Translations under genes and position numbers: made by a program
NCBI GenBank assembly: GCA_022478985.1
Contig: JAKSZP010013556.1
Coordinates: forward strand, 1-64,000
Direction: 5' to 3'
Source: Massospora cicadina
Lineage: Eukaryota; Entomophthoromycota; Entomophthoromycetes; Entomophthorales; Entomophthoraceae
Length of the DNA: 64,000 nt
In this document: in pieces, positions 47,871 to 58,400 of the stretch
Layout of the letters: each line of letters begins with the position of its first letter
How positions within the stretch are numbered: the first letter of the stretch is position 1
Notes under the pieces: generated by a model
What the model saw: the letters and a program-made list of their open reading frames with translations, nothing else
Told to the model about the DNA's origin: nothing
The model's database searches: none

Positions 47871-48097
47871 AAACCACTAGGTTTATAGTGGGAGTAAACC
47901 CTTCAGAAGTTGGAAAATTAGAACATACTGACATGGGCACAATAGCCACAGCAACTATGGGATGTAGATTGGACATTTTAAGTGGTACCAGGTAAACATG
48001 CCCAGAGTAAAATTTCTTCACAACCTGGTTTAGCTGAAAAGAAGGGACCATTGCTATGCCAATATCTATGAGAAAGGCGGAAATGGTTAAGAATAAT
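47871..48097 (-). other. Element F leader without gag
   Basis: Only about 230 bp lie between the primer site and the protease. The segment reads KKFYSGHVYLVPLKMSNLHP, similar in layout to the pre-protease segment of D and E. No capsid or zinc knuckle can fit here. Confidence 0.6.
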
Positions 48098-48110
48098 GGT
48101 TGGTCAATTA
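48098..48110 (-). promoter_or_regulatory. Element F self-primer binding site
   Basis: In element orientation the LTR is followed by TAATTGACCAACC. It pairs with GTTGGTCAACT in the F LTR (48409-48419) at 10 of 11 positions; the odd base is a G-to-A transition. Confidence 0.6.
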
Positions 48111-49260
48111 TGTCAGGTAAACAGCAAGTTAAATTTAGACTGGCCTGCCAGCATGAGTGCCAAAGCACTCAAATGGCAAACCAGAATGCCAGAGGTACTG
48201 CTGCTAGTATGACAGTTATGGAACTGGGAAGGAGTTCCACCAAAAATTGCATATGAGCCATAATCACATATAGACATCTAGTGAAATACCAGATGAACAT
48301 GACTATAAACCATAAGGGGTGTTGGAATGCCAGCGGAAGAGTCAGTTTGTTTTTCAGCATAAAACTAAAGTTGGGGAAAGGATTTTTATTAGAAAAATAA
48401 AGGAGTAAAGTTGACCAACAATTTTCTCAGTGCAAGGCCACTGATTATATAGTGTTCAATTGTGAGGAGTCCAAGCAGGGATTGGATCCCTCAAGTTCAC
48501 CTAACCTGACAAATTTTTCAGGAAATGGGGCAGATAATATCAAATAGAACTGACATTGAAGGATTTGGTGGCAGGCTGAGTCACTGTCAGTTTGACCTCA
48601 AGTGCCTGAACCAAAGCTCAAATACATTTTCACTGGTTAGTGCGATGGCATCTGGCCTGATGAGCCACAGGAATTTTCCAAGGCCACCTCATGTAGGGGT
48701 GGTCCCAATTGGTTGATACAGGTTCAGGATGCCCAACCCACCTGTGCCCAGTCACTGGGTTGTTTGTTTGTAAAATGAGTTTTGTCAGATGCAACTCCCA
48801 TTTATCTGGATAAAAGTTTTGAACTGTTAACAATGATTTCTGAAGATATTATCTGCACATCAGGGATCATCCCCAACGATTCCAAGGGGGATTAGTGTTG
48901 GCAATAGTATGGGCGAATTTATGAAACCATCCATGATTCAGGCCAATAATTCAACATCTGTCCCTTTTTGAGTATGCATTTCCCAATAGGCAGGCTTAAA
49001 TCCCATTGGTTTTGGAATCTTCAACTTCAATTTGGTGATATTGGTGCAGATTTTCTTAATCTGATAGACAAGTTTGGCTGAGGTAAGCGAGGGTACCAGG
49101 GGAGGAATTTGAAGAGGGAAGGCTGTTACCCAGTGCTCGTCTACCATGTGGCAAGTTCACCCTGGGTAACAGGGGTACAGCCACCCTCTTTGGACCCTTT
49201 TTATTTAGGAATGGGAAGATTGCCCAATACATGCACAAGGGACGTTCCCCTGGACTTACA
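48111..49260 (-). repeat. Element F 5' LTR
   Basis: 1150 bp, matching 36394-37543 along its whole length with scattered differences. It ends CTTACA. No sequence similarity to the D/E LTRs is obvious except for the GTTGGTCAACT site. Confidence 0.93.
48409..48451 (-). promoter_or_regulatory. Element F predicted promoter and transcript start
   Basis: In element orientation a perfect TATATAA box (48451-48445) lies 32 bp upstream of GTTGGTCAACT (48419-48409). This is the standard TATA-to-start distance and would place the primer sequence at the transcript 5' end. Confidence 0.6.
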
Positions 49261-50560
49261 GGGCTGAATTGATGGTAATACTCCATCTTACCCAGAAATA
49301 TCTTAATATCTTGTAGGCTTTGGGGTGGAGGCATTTTGGAAGTAGCTTCACCTTATTTTGTAAGGGTTAAATCCTTTTCTTGTTATATAGCATGTCCAAT
49401 AAAAAAGTAATTTCTTTTGTCTAAACTACTTTAAAAGGTTTTAGCTTAACATTAGATCATTCAGGCGTTTATAAACTTTCTTTAAATGACTAAGATGTAC
49501 ATTGAAAGTTTTAAAAAAGATTGTGATGTCATTGAAATAGACTATCACACAATTTAGGTTAAGATTTTGTAAGATATGATCCATCACTTCTTGGAAGGAT
49601 GCAGGAGCATTGCACAACCATTGAGTTAATAGAGTGGGCTTAAATGAGCCTTCACTGAAAATGAGAGCACATTTTTACTGATCTTGTGGGGTAAGTTCCA
49701 TTTTCTAGTATCTGCTGGCCAAGTTTATAGCAGAAAAAAATTGGATCCAGAGAGCTGTGCAAGAGTATCATTGATGTGTGGGATAAGATAACTATCTTTT
49801 TAGTGAGTTTGTTCACTTTTTAGTTCTCCATAACTACCCAATGACCTCCATTTTTCTTTTTGATAAGCAAGAGAGGAGACGCCTAAAGGCTTTGAGAAGG
49901 TACTAGTAATCCAGCATCTAGTAACTCTTTGAGCTCAATCCTCATTTGTTGCTATTTGACCTTTGACTTATGTTAAGGTTTAGATTGGATAGGACTAGCA
50001 TCACTAACATCAATTGTGCAGAACAGTCTTTTATGTTCCCATAATCAGTATCAGATTTTGAGGAAATATCACTGTAGGTATCTAACAATGAGTGCACTTT
50101 TTCAAGCTCATCTAGATTTAGCTCATCTAAAATGAGTGTTAAGCAAAATACATAACTATTCTTAGTAGGTGCCCATATTTGACATAGAACCAATAAGTGA
50201 ATTTTTCAATATCCTCAGTTGGAATCAGTAGGCATCTTGCTGCCTTGGGTTTTGCTTGCTTAACTCTGGGGATTTTGAACTTGGGCGTCAAAAGGGGTAA
50301 TCTGTTGCACATATTTTGACACTAACCAGCTTGGCTTAAACTTCCTGAGAGAGCTGTAAACTTGACACTTGCACGCCAACTGTGCGTCTTCTTTGCAATT
50401 AATCTTGTGTACATTGGAATCTTCCCTTGAACCAACAAAGTTTAAATCAACCTCCTTCCTTGCAAACCTACCTTACAATGAGTCCTTCTCAAATAAGTGT
50501 CTTCAACTGTAGTGTACTCAAGACTGGTTACTTGCAGTCACTACTTTTCACTTATTTCCA
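49261..50560 (-). pseudogene. Element G reverse transcriptase and upstream linker
   Basis: Minus-strand RT: a lead-in LLDTYSDISSKSDTDYG (49942-50193), fingers and palm with many breaks, a catalytic box at 49528-49539 reading YFND (first Asp to Asn; TTC|GAT would be a CpG), and SLQDIKIFLGKMEYYHQF at the end (49056-49334 frame). Upstream, 50251-50560 is open in pieces (NFVGSREDSNVHKINCKED) without a motif I recognise; it may be the protease/RT linker. No protease active site was found. Confidence 0.7.
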
Positions 50561-51470
50561 ATTAAAGTGAAAAACTGAATAAAGGACAAACTTAGGATTA
50601 TGTGAAATAGACTGTTTATTTAAGATAAAAACTTAGTATTATTATATTAAATACTAATAAATTGGGATATAGAATAAATTAAGTGATAAATGAATAGTGT
50701 ATTGGTAAAATATCAAATCTTCTTCAGAAACTTCATTGCAGTCTCTACTTTAATTGATTTCTCTCTTGGGCACTTATTTTATCAAGTTCTTGAATTTGTG
50801 CACTGCAGTGGTGTGTGGAGCCCGCGGTATCAGAGTCATCAGTTCCTTGGCTTCTGTTCACTTTGGTGGAGTCCAAACCTTTGTTATTGTCAGGTTTTAC
50901 CCCAATTTGGGTAAAGCCTTGACCTGGGGTTTCTCCATAAAGCATAATTGCTTTTGAGCTATAATTTATATTTATATTTATATATTATTCATATTTCAAC
51001 TTGCCTGTGTGCGGTGCACTATTAATTTCAATCTAATTTACTCTACTGTGCAATGCACTGATGTTTTTAGTTCAATTGGCATCTCAGAATCACTTTCCTG
51101 ATATTACAATCAAGCTGTATGGAATACAAGGTCAATTCCTTTCAAACTAGGTATAATTAGCATTATGGGAATGCTACAGCTTAAAAATGATATCTTGGTT
51201 ATTAATGAACTTATCAGAACTGATAATCATCCATATTGGTTATCTAATACAAAATATAATCCCTTATATGATATGAATTTCTCTACAATTTCTATAAATA
51301 TCCCTAACTATTTACAATAAAAGAGGACCAAATTCTAATATTTATAATTATAATATTGTGTTTATTACTTCTGAGTCTTAATAATCAGTTGTAATAGCTC
51401 TGATAGCCTTTGTTGCACCTGTTTATTCTAACTTTGGAACAAAAGCCTTTATTGGTGCTATCTTCCAGGT
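50561..51470 (+). other. LTR-like AT-rich stretch, boundaries unresolved (J)
   Basis: 51180-51440 resembles the 3' half of the element B LTR: ATATTGGTTATCTAAT, an AATAAA, GCACCTGTTTATT. It is followed by TTGGTGCTATCTTCCAGGTCTGCG, related to B's primer site. This suggests an old B-like 5' LTR on the plus strand. The part 50561-51180 is AT-rich; a 66-residue minus-strand frame (50745-50945) has no recognisable motif. I could not set LTR limits or find a target duplication. Confidence 0.4.
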
Positions 51471-53150
51471 CTGCGTCCAACACTGGTGCTTCCTGACAGA
51501 TCCAAATTCTGACGGTTATCATTGGTGAACTTTTATTTTCTGGTTTGTTAAATGGCACCATTTTCTTTTTGTTTTGGTTGATTTCCTTTTTGGTACACCA
51601 TTCTGCACCTGAATTGTTCTCTTCCTTCTCAACGTTACTCAAACAAATATTTTCTTTTTGGGAGTGTATCTTATTTAGAGTTTTGCCATTATTGGTTTAC
51701 ATCTCTTTGATGAGTGAATTGTTTGTCATTTTGTCCACAACATTATTACTATCTCCACTTTCACGGCCAATTTGTTTTGTGATATTACCATTTTCAGAGC
51801 TAAACTCATCTCAGTTTAAAAATTATGTTCTTTAATCAACATTTCCTTAATTCTATCAGAGGTCAAGGATTTACCAATTTTGCAAGGCCAAATCTGTGAC
51901 ACCACCCCTTTCAAAACAAGACCAAGGGTAGTATCAAAGGTGTCTTGCATGAACTTTGTTGAACACAATATTGGTGGCATCATCTCAGATAGAGTATTCA
52001 TGGCCCCTCTTGGCCAGTACAGTCAATGGTTCAGTCTAAATGGCTTGAAGCTTCTTAGGCTGGCTTCTGCAGACGTGGTAAAACAATACTTTATCATTGA
52101 CTCTAAATTCTGGCAGCCTAGCACATCTCAGATTGTCTTTCTGCCCTTTTGGAATACTGCGCTCAATGTTCTTACCAGCTTCCAGTTGTATGCATATGAG
52201 CTCTTAAGCCAACTCTTGCTAATAGTTCCCAGGAGGTAAGTTCTTTCAATCTGCAGTAATTATTGGAGCCAACAGGGTAGGTAAGGCGGCTTCTCTCCTG
52301 TAGAGCGCCTTGAAAGGAGACATCCCAATGACCCTATGATAGCTAAGTCAGTAAGCAAACAGTGCATATGGTAAGAGGATATCCCACTTTGACTTGTAGT
52401 TAACTGCTATCTTCCTGAGGATCCTTGCTGATGTCCCATTTACTTGTTCCACACTTCCGTTTGATGATGGTGTATAGGGGGTAGTGAACAGCTGTTTCAC
52501 CCCTACCAAGCCCATAAGTTTTCTCACTACTTCAGAGATGAAGTTCCTTCTGTTATCTGATAGCAAGATCTGTAAAAAACCATGTTTTGTGATAATTTGT
52601 TTGTAAAGGAATTATGTGGTGATCCCTGCAGTGTGTCCTGATTGCCGCTGCCTCAATCCACTTTGTGAAGTGGTCAATTGCTACTATGACAAACTTGTTT
52701 CCACTTGAGGCAGTTGGTAGTGGTCCTACCACATTGATAGATACATTGTGAAAAAATGCAGGTGGTGAGTTTGGTGTAAACTTAAACTTCTTTTATAACG
52801 GTCTAAAGCTTGCACATGGTACAGACATCTCCAAGTCTTGGCTCATCTTGTCAGTTATAGCCTCCCAATAGAACCAGTCTTTGAGATAGGCTAAGGTCTT
52901 CTAAAACCTTCCATGTACCACATGTTTGTGTGCCTTAATCACTACTTCCATTTGATTGCTAGGTTGCACATATGAATACCATTTCCCCTTAATACACTTC
53001 AGAAGTTTTCAAAAACTCTTTATGTGTCCTTTAATCATCTTCTTAATACTAACTTGACTTCTTTGGCTTCTTCTTCCCATTCCTCTTTAGGTAATCCAAT
53101 TAGGTCTTAAAGTCAATTGCTCTCATGCACATGCAAATGGAATACAGGCA
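51471..53150 (-). pseudogene. Element K integrase
   Basis: The zinc-domain end CTMCKL is near 52805. The core follows: SINVVGPLPTASSGNKFVIV near 52700, where the first catalytic Asp is Asn (ATC|AAT fits CpG decay), then HFTKWIEAAAI; MLSDNRRNFISEVVRKLMG with the second Asp kept and SVEQVNGTSARIL with the Glu kept (52348-52566). The C-terminal domain (51850-52240) has PEFRVNDKVLFYHV-like text. A Lys/Asn/Glu-rich tail (51545-51790) ends it; no chromodomain is seen. Confidence 0.78.
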
Positions 53151-54482
53151 ATCTTGAGAGCCCATCTGCGTTCAGGTGTTTCTTCTAGCTCTGTGTATAA
53201 TTTTAAAGTCATATTCTTGAAGCTTAAAAGCCTCTCTGGCTAGTCTCCCATCAGGATCCTTTATGTTCCTGAGCCAGCATAAGGATGCATGGTCCATTAC
53301 AACTTTGAAGTGAACTCCATATAGTTATGGCCAGAAATTCTTCACTGCTCTAATCACTGTTAGTCATTTATGCTCAGTAACAGTGTAGTTTCTTTCCACT
53401 TTGATAAAGACCTTTATATAGTATTTGATGGGATGGTCAATCCCCTCCTCATCTAGTTGTGCTAATATTGCACTGAGTCCTATGTCACTGCATTGGTGTA
53501 TATATAAAAGGTCTTGTTGAAGTCTGGGTATGTTAGGATTAGCGCCTCTACAGTTTCTTCTTCAGATCCTTGAAGGCTTAGTCTTGCTCTAGTCCCCACT
53601 CAAAAATAGAGTCCTTGTTCAATAGGTACATCAGGGGATTACCCAAGTCTGCAAACTATGGGATGAACTGTCTGTAGTAGCTGATCATGCTCAGGAACAC
53701 CTGGACATCCCTCATATTCTTCAGACGCTCCAAACTTGGTTATTGCCTTCACCTTTCCTTCTTAAGGTCAAATCCCTGAGCACTGATCCCATGTTCCAAG
53801 AACTTGAGTTGCTTCTTGATAAAGGTGCACTTGTCCCATCTCATTTATGATTTTATTCTCTCAACCACATGAACACCTCTCGAAGGTGCTCAATATGCTC
53901 TCTGAAAAAACTAAATATAGTTATATCATCCAGATAAGTTAGAACACATATCATCTTCAGTTCTCCAAATATTCAGTCCATGGCACATTGAAAGGTTGCC
54001 AGGGCATTGCACAGCCCTTGTGGCATTCTGGTCAGTTTGAACAAGCCTTGGCTGATGATCAAGGTGCACTTTTCCTGGTCTTCAGGTGACAGTTCCATCT
54101 GCTAGTACCCACTGGCCAGGTCCATTGCTAAAAATACTTTGAAACGCCCAACTGTTTCAAGGCATCATCAATTTTTGAGAGAGGGTAAGAATCTTTTTGT
54201 AATTTCATTCAAGTGATGGTAGTCCATAACCACCCTGTGTGAGCCATCTTTCTTGTGCATCAACAGAAGTGGCGAAGCTCATGGACTCTTTGAGGGCCTC
54301 AACAAGCCATCATCTGTAAGTTGTTTAAGCTCCTTAGTGATAACCTCCTCTTCCATTTTCAATCGGCAGTATGGCTTTGATTTGAAAGGTATAGCTGACC
54401 CTATATCCATATGGTGTATCTCTTCTTTACACAGACCATAATCATTTGTTCCTTGGCTGAAAATATCTTCAAACTCTTCCAA
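53151..54482 (-). pseudogene. Element K reverse transcriptase and RNase H
   Basis: RT starts in 54279-54482 (EEFEDIFSQGTNDYGLCKEE, lead-in) and runs through LLLMHKKDGSHRVVMDY and VFLAMDLASGY. The palm box TYLDDITIF is intact at 53925-53936 (CTG GAT GAT, no CpG). RNase H holds SAILAQLDEEGIDHPIKYY, a VVMDHASLCWL box and DPDGRLAREAFKLQEYDFKI near 53200-53300. Frameshifts and stops are present throughout. Confidence 0.78.
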
Positions 54483-55560
54483 TAAATCATCCAGCTCTTT
54501 TCATTCTTCCTCTGTCACGTCAGCAAGTCCCAATTCATCTAATACTCCAACAGCATGTACTGACTTGATGGTATCACAATTGGTTAGTTTCATGCATGCC
54601 ACAACTTGTCCTTTCTCAATTTGGATAGGTTAAGTGGTGATGTTCCCCAGGAGGATAATCACTTCACTCTCATGAATAGAGTCAAAGAATCCTGGAAGCA
54701 CTCATGGCTCCTGTTTGTATACTCCTTCTTGGGTGTATATTTTGAGTACAGTGTTCTGGGGGATCTTCACACTTATGTCAGTTTAAATAATTCTTTGTTC
54801 TCCTGGTTTAATCTCTATTGCCTCATTGGCACTCAAGGGTAGCCTGTCTTCAGTGCCCACTGAAGCAGATAGTAGCTTCACACCTTTTTCATAAAGTATG
54901 TAGTGCACTGGGTATATTGATTGCTCAGTTTTGACCAGACATGTATGCTACTTCCTTGATTTCAGGTCCTCATACTCAAACACATTGTGCATCTGGTAGT
55001 TTAGCAGACTCACAGTGCTGCTAACAAAGTCAATCTTTGCTTTGAACTCCAATAAAAACTATGTGCCAATAAGGAAGTCATAGTGGTTGTTGTCCAAGAC
55101 CATGGCAGAGGCAGTGAGTACCATGCATCCAAAACATAGGGGTAAGGCAGAGTAATCCACTAATGCATGCATGGTATCAGGTCCTGCTGTCTGACATCTC
55201 ACATGGTAGTCAATTTCTGGGATGAATTTTAGCTTCTTCATCAATCTCAAGGACATGATATTGACTGGGGCACCAGTATTAAGGACTGCCAGTACATGTA
55301 CACGCTATATCACAACTTCCACTTTGATTACACTCTTCCCAAATAGATTTCCAGTTGACAGCACGTCATCAGCTGATTTTTCAAATTCTTCTAATTACTT
55401 GAGTGTATTTAATGTCAATTTGGGGTGTAGTGTAGTAGTCTTCTCAATATTCTTAAAGGTGTCCAGTACAAGTTGTTCACCTTCCTCTAAACTATCGACT
55501 ACTTGAGTGGGCTCCATTGCTTAAGCTTGGTATATAGAGTTCAACCCCTCATTGGTGTAT
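54483..55560 (-). pseudogene. Element K protease
   Basis: Near 55260-55300 the minus strand reads AVLNTGAPVNIMSLRLMKKL, a retropepsin active site with Asp changed to Asn. It continues with AGPDTMHALVDYSALPLC and NNHYDFLIGT (55059-55256), a typical protease C-half. The remaining sequence up to 54483 is the linker to RT. The region ends at 55560, where L is inserted. Confidence 0.72.
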
Positions 55561-56509
55561 TGTTAAAATCTTGGGCTGGGTTGGCTCGCTTCTGGTTCTA
55601 GTTTTCAACTGCACAGATTCGTGGATCCTTGCGTTGATTAATTGATTGAATTTGATAGACCAGGGCAATAATAGTTTGAAGACCATTATTAAAGTTGAAT
55701 CCCCAAAAGCCACGTTGAGTGTATTGTCCAACGCTAGACAGGTGCTTCTTCCTCTTGAAGATATTTTGATACTGGTAGGGAACACTTTTCCTATTCCCTT
55801 TTCACAGAGCCAAGCGGAGATTTTGATAAAACCAACTTAAGGATATCTGATCCTTGCACTTTTCTCTTAAGAGTTTGTATAAACAACCAATGTTAAACAA
55901 TAAAATTATTATCAGTTTGAATCTGCTTTTATTAGAAAATTATTTGGGGTTTTTATAGTTGGAATTGGCACACAACTTTTCAGCTGTCCGCTGAGAATAT
56001 TTGTGCTACTATACTGGTCTGACCCTCAGTGTTAGGCACCAAATCTCATTGGGTACTGTTGCCTTGGGTTTTTTAGGCAGCAAAATCTTCGGGTGTTCAG
56101 TGGACCAACAATTAATATTAGGTACTTAAAACTGATTGTTTCAGCCAATGATAATTCCACTCTTCCTCCAGCATTTGAACATTTTGGTAGTTTCTGATGA
56201 CTCTAATACATTCCGCTCTGAACAATTCCCTATAATTTGACTATTGGGTATTATCCCAATATCAAATTATTGCTTAATTTTGTCAGGAATGATGCCCAAT
56301 GAAATTATCTGTCAGCAGCTTCAAATATCATCAGGGATGATGCCTGACAATAATTCATTAGTTGGTGACTTCTAATATCATTGGGGGTGCCACCCAACAA
56401 TATTCTCATCAATCAGCCACTATTGCTAATCCTCTACAATTATAACTTAATTGTCAAATCTTATATTCAGTCAAAGGGTTAGATTATGTGGTCATCTGCA
56501 ATTCTGACA
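55561..56509 (-). repeat. Element L 3' LTR
   Basis: 949 bp, TGTTAAAATCTTGG to TTCTGACA in plus reading, matching 62293-63239. It contains several short GATGCC/TGATATT-type repeats near 56270-56400. Confidence 0.94.
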
Positions 56510-57100
56510 CATCCCCCTTCTTGACTGGATATCCAATGAAAGATAGAACCCTCAAAAACGGAAGATTCCTCAGCTGGAGCTCATATTTGGTTTGTTATAT
56601 TTCTATGTCCTCACATAGTGCAGCTCTGTCCGCGCTCAACGCCCATATGCTCTGCTTGGTATATTGACTTTATATCCTTGGTTGCTACCCATTGCCACCT
56701 CTTCTTGAGTGCAGTTCTCATGACATCATGTCACACCATTCCCATCTTTGCATCAGTTGCAAAAGATCAACTGGTCCACCTATACAAACCCCAGGACAGG
56801 TCTCATTGGCACTCTTGCCACCTGTACAAACCCTAGGATGGGTCTTGTTGGCACTCTTGCCACCTGTACAAACCCCAGGATGGATCTCAACGTCTTGTTG
56901 TTAGGGACTATTCCAGAGAACCTAGTTTCAGCCCTTTCTGATCCTGCCAATGCTAGGGACTCATGTTCACTAATATTCCTTCCTCCACATTCAGTAGGTG
57001 GGAATATCACTAGATGAATTACTGTTCAAATTAAATTGTTTTTTGATATTTTCTACTTTTTTGGTATTTTTATGCATCCTTTTCATCTTTTTGTGTTTTT
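56510..57100 (-). pseudogene. Element L tail between integrase and 3' LTR
   Basis: About 590 bp follow the integrase. A minus-strand frame (56780-57010) starts MIFPPTECGGRNISEHESLA and then repeats a 14-residue unit (RPILGFVQVARVPT) two and a half times. No known domain is recognised. It could be an integrase tail extension or non-coding. Confidence 0.4.
56783..56896. repeat. 42-bp tandem repeat, about 2.7 copies
   Basis: Units start at 56783, 56825 and 56867, each beginning TACAAACCCYAGGA; the first two end GGCACTCTTGCCACCTG and the third is partial. 42 is a multiple of 3, so the reading frame stays open through the repeat. Confidence 0.85.
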
Positions 57101-58400
57101 TCTATTAAGTCCAATATTTTAAGTATTTCATGTGAGCTCTATTGACTATGCAATCATACTCAGTATTCTTGATCATAAAAGCATTATTCACCAACTTAGT
57201 AATAATTTCAAATGGCCCCATCCATAGGGCATCCAGCTTATTTTTTCTCCCAAACCCAAGGGTATTGCAATAGGCTTATCGCCCAATCTATTCTTTCAAT
57301 GTAAGTCAATTCTGGCCATCCATTTTCTTTGCATTGATTCTTTTTTCATTGTTGTCTCAAATGCCTGAAATTTAATTCAATCAGGATATCGGCCAGTTGG
57401 GATAGATAATGTTTGGCACTCATCCCCAAAGATGGCTCTATTGCTAAATAAATATTGGTGGCAATGCAGCTTTTCACCCATTTAAAAGTTTGAACAACGT
57501 TTTCTTGGTCACTGAATGGTAACTGATATTATAAGCAAAAGTGACAAAACTCAGATATGCTCCCCACATGGAAGTTTTCCTGCAACCAATTTTATAAGGT
57601 TGAGGCTAGAGTTGCATTCACTATTTCCACCATTCCGTTGATTTCTGGATGATAGGGGACATATACAACACCATGGATTCCCATTAATTTGTTAAGCCTG
57701 GGAATCACATATAAAGTAAAGTTGATTCCATTGTCACCGAGAATGACTTGAGGGCAACCATGCCAATAAATCACTTGGTCAATTATAAACTTTGCCATAC
57801 TTATTGCATCTACTTTGCTGAGGGCTTTCATTTTAACCCATCAGGTTAAGTGATCTATTGTGACAATTATATACTTCACTCCTCCGGTGCTGATGCTTAA
57901 TGGTCCCATAATGTCTATGGACACTGTGTGCCATGCAAAACCAGAGCATACTAGCAGTACCCTACAATGTTTTTGTGCAGCTTGTGTAGCTGACATTCCA
58001 CACAACAGGCTAAGTAATCCACCACACCATAGTTGATCGATTCCCAATAATACTGGCAAATATGATCCACTGTTTTCCTTAGGCCACCATGGCTGATGAC
58101 CTTGTGAGCAGCTCAAATGATTTTCACTTGTTCCAATGGTTTAGAAAATAAAACATGTTTTCTTTAAATCATTTTGTATAATTGATTGTCCTTAAATTTG
58201 GTATTTTCCATGACTTTTCATAATGTATTCTGAATTTCTTGAGGTTTATCCCCAATATATCCTTTGATCATTTGCTGGAATAGTGCATCCACCTGATGAT
58301 AGATCACATGAACAACTGCAATCAAGACAATCCGTTGGCATTCTGATGTATCACTCCAGCCTGATTGATAATTTTGAAATTGTAGGCTTGCAGCTTTAAA
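57101..58400 (-). pseudogene. Element L integrase
   Basis: The core has all three catalytic residues: VSIDIMGPLSIS (57841-58116), VILGDNGINF and GMVEIVNATL (57592-57831). A GPF-type C-terminal domain is near 57190-57215 (LWMGPFEIITKLVNNAFMIK). The zinc domain region (58000-58130) has CGGLLSLLCGM-type Cys but is out of frame. A stop lies after DHLT. No chromodomain is present. Confidence 0.82.

Larger units (their letters stand above)
36394..49260 (-). mobile_element. Element F: gag-less chromovirus carrying E
   Basis: Two 1150-bp LTRs (36394-37543 and 48111-49260) enclose protease, RT, RNase H, integrase N-part, [E], integrase C-part and chromodomain on the minus strand. Left flank is GGTAT (36389-36393), right is GGGCT (49261-49265), a poor duplication; but using GGTAT as the single copy rejoins G's frame exactly. 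Without E the interior is only about 3.7 kb and has no gag. Confidence 0.92.
21257..50560 (-). mobile_element. Element G: old Ty3/Gypsy element split by H and F
   Basis: G is seen in three pieces: 3' LTR and integrase C-terminus (21257-22448), integrase core to RNase H (35051-36393), and RT with upstream linker (49261-50560). The pieces join in frame when H and F and one copy of each target duplication are left out. The junction with H rebuilds the integrase MSPF...LYG motif, and the junction with F rebuilds YYHQFIPKFA of the RT/RNase H link. No protease, gag or 5' LTR is recognised at the right end. Confidence 0.75.

Noticed and set aside
51385..51642. K integrase tail continuing through to 51385
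   Set aside because: The left part of this frame reads J's primer site and LTR on the wrong strand; absence of stops there looks like chance.
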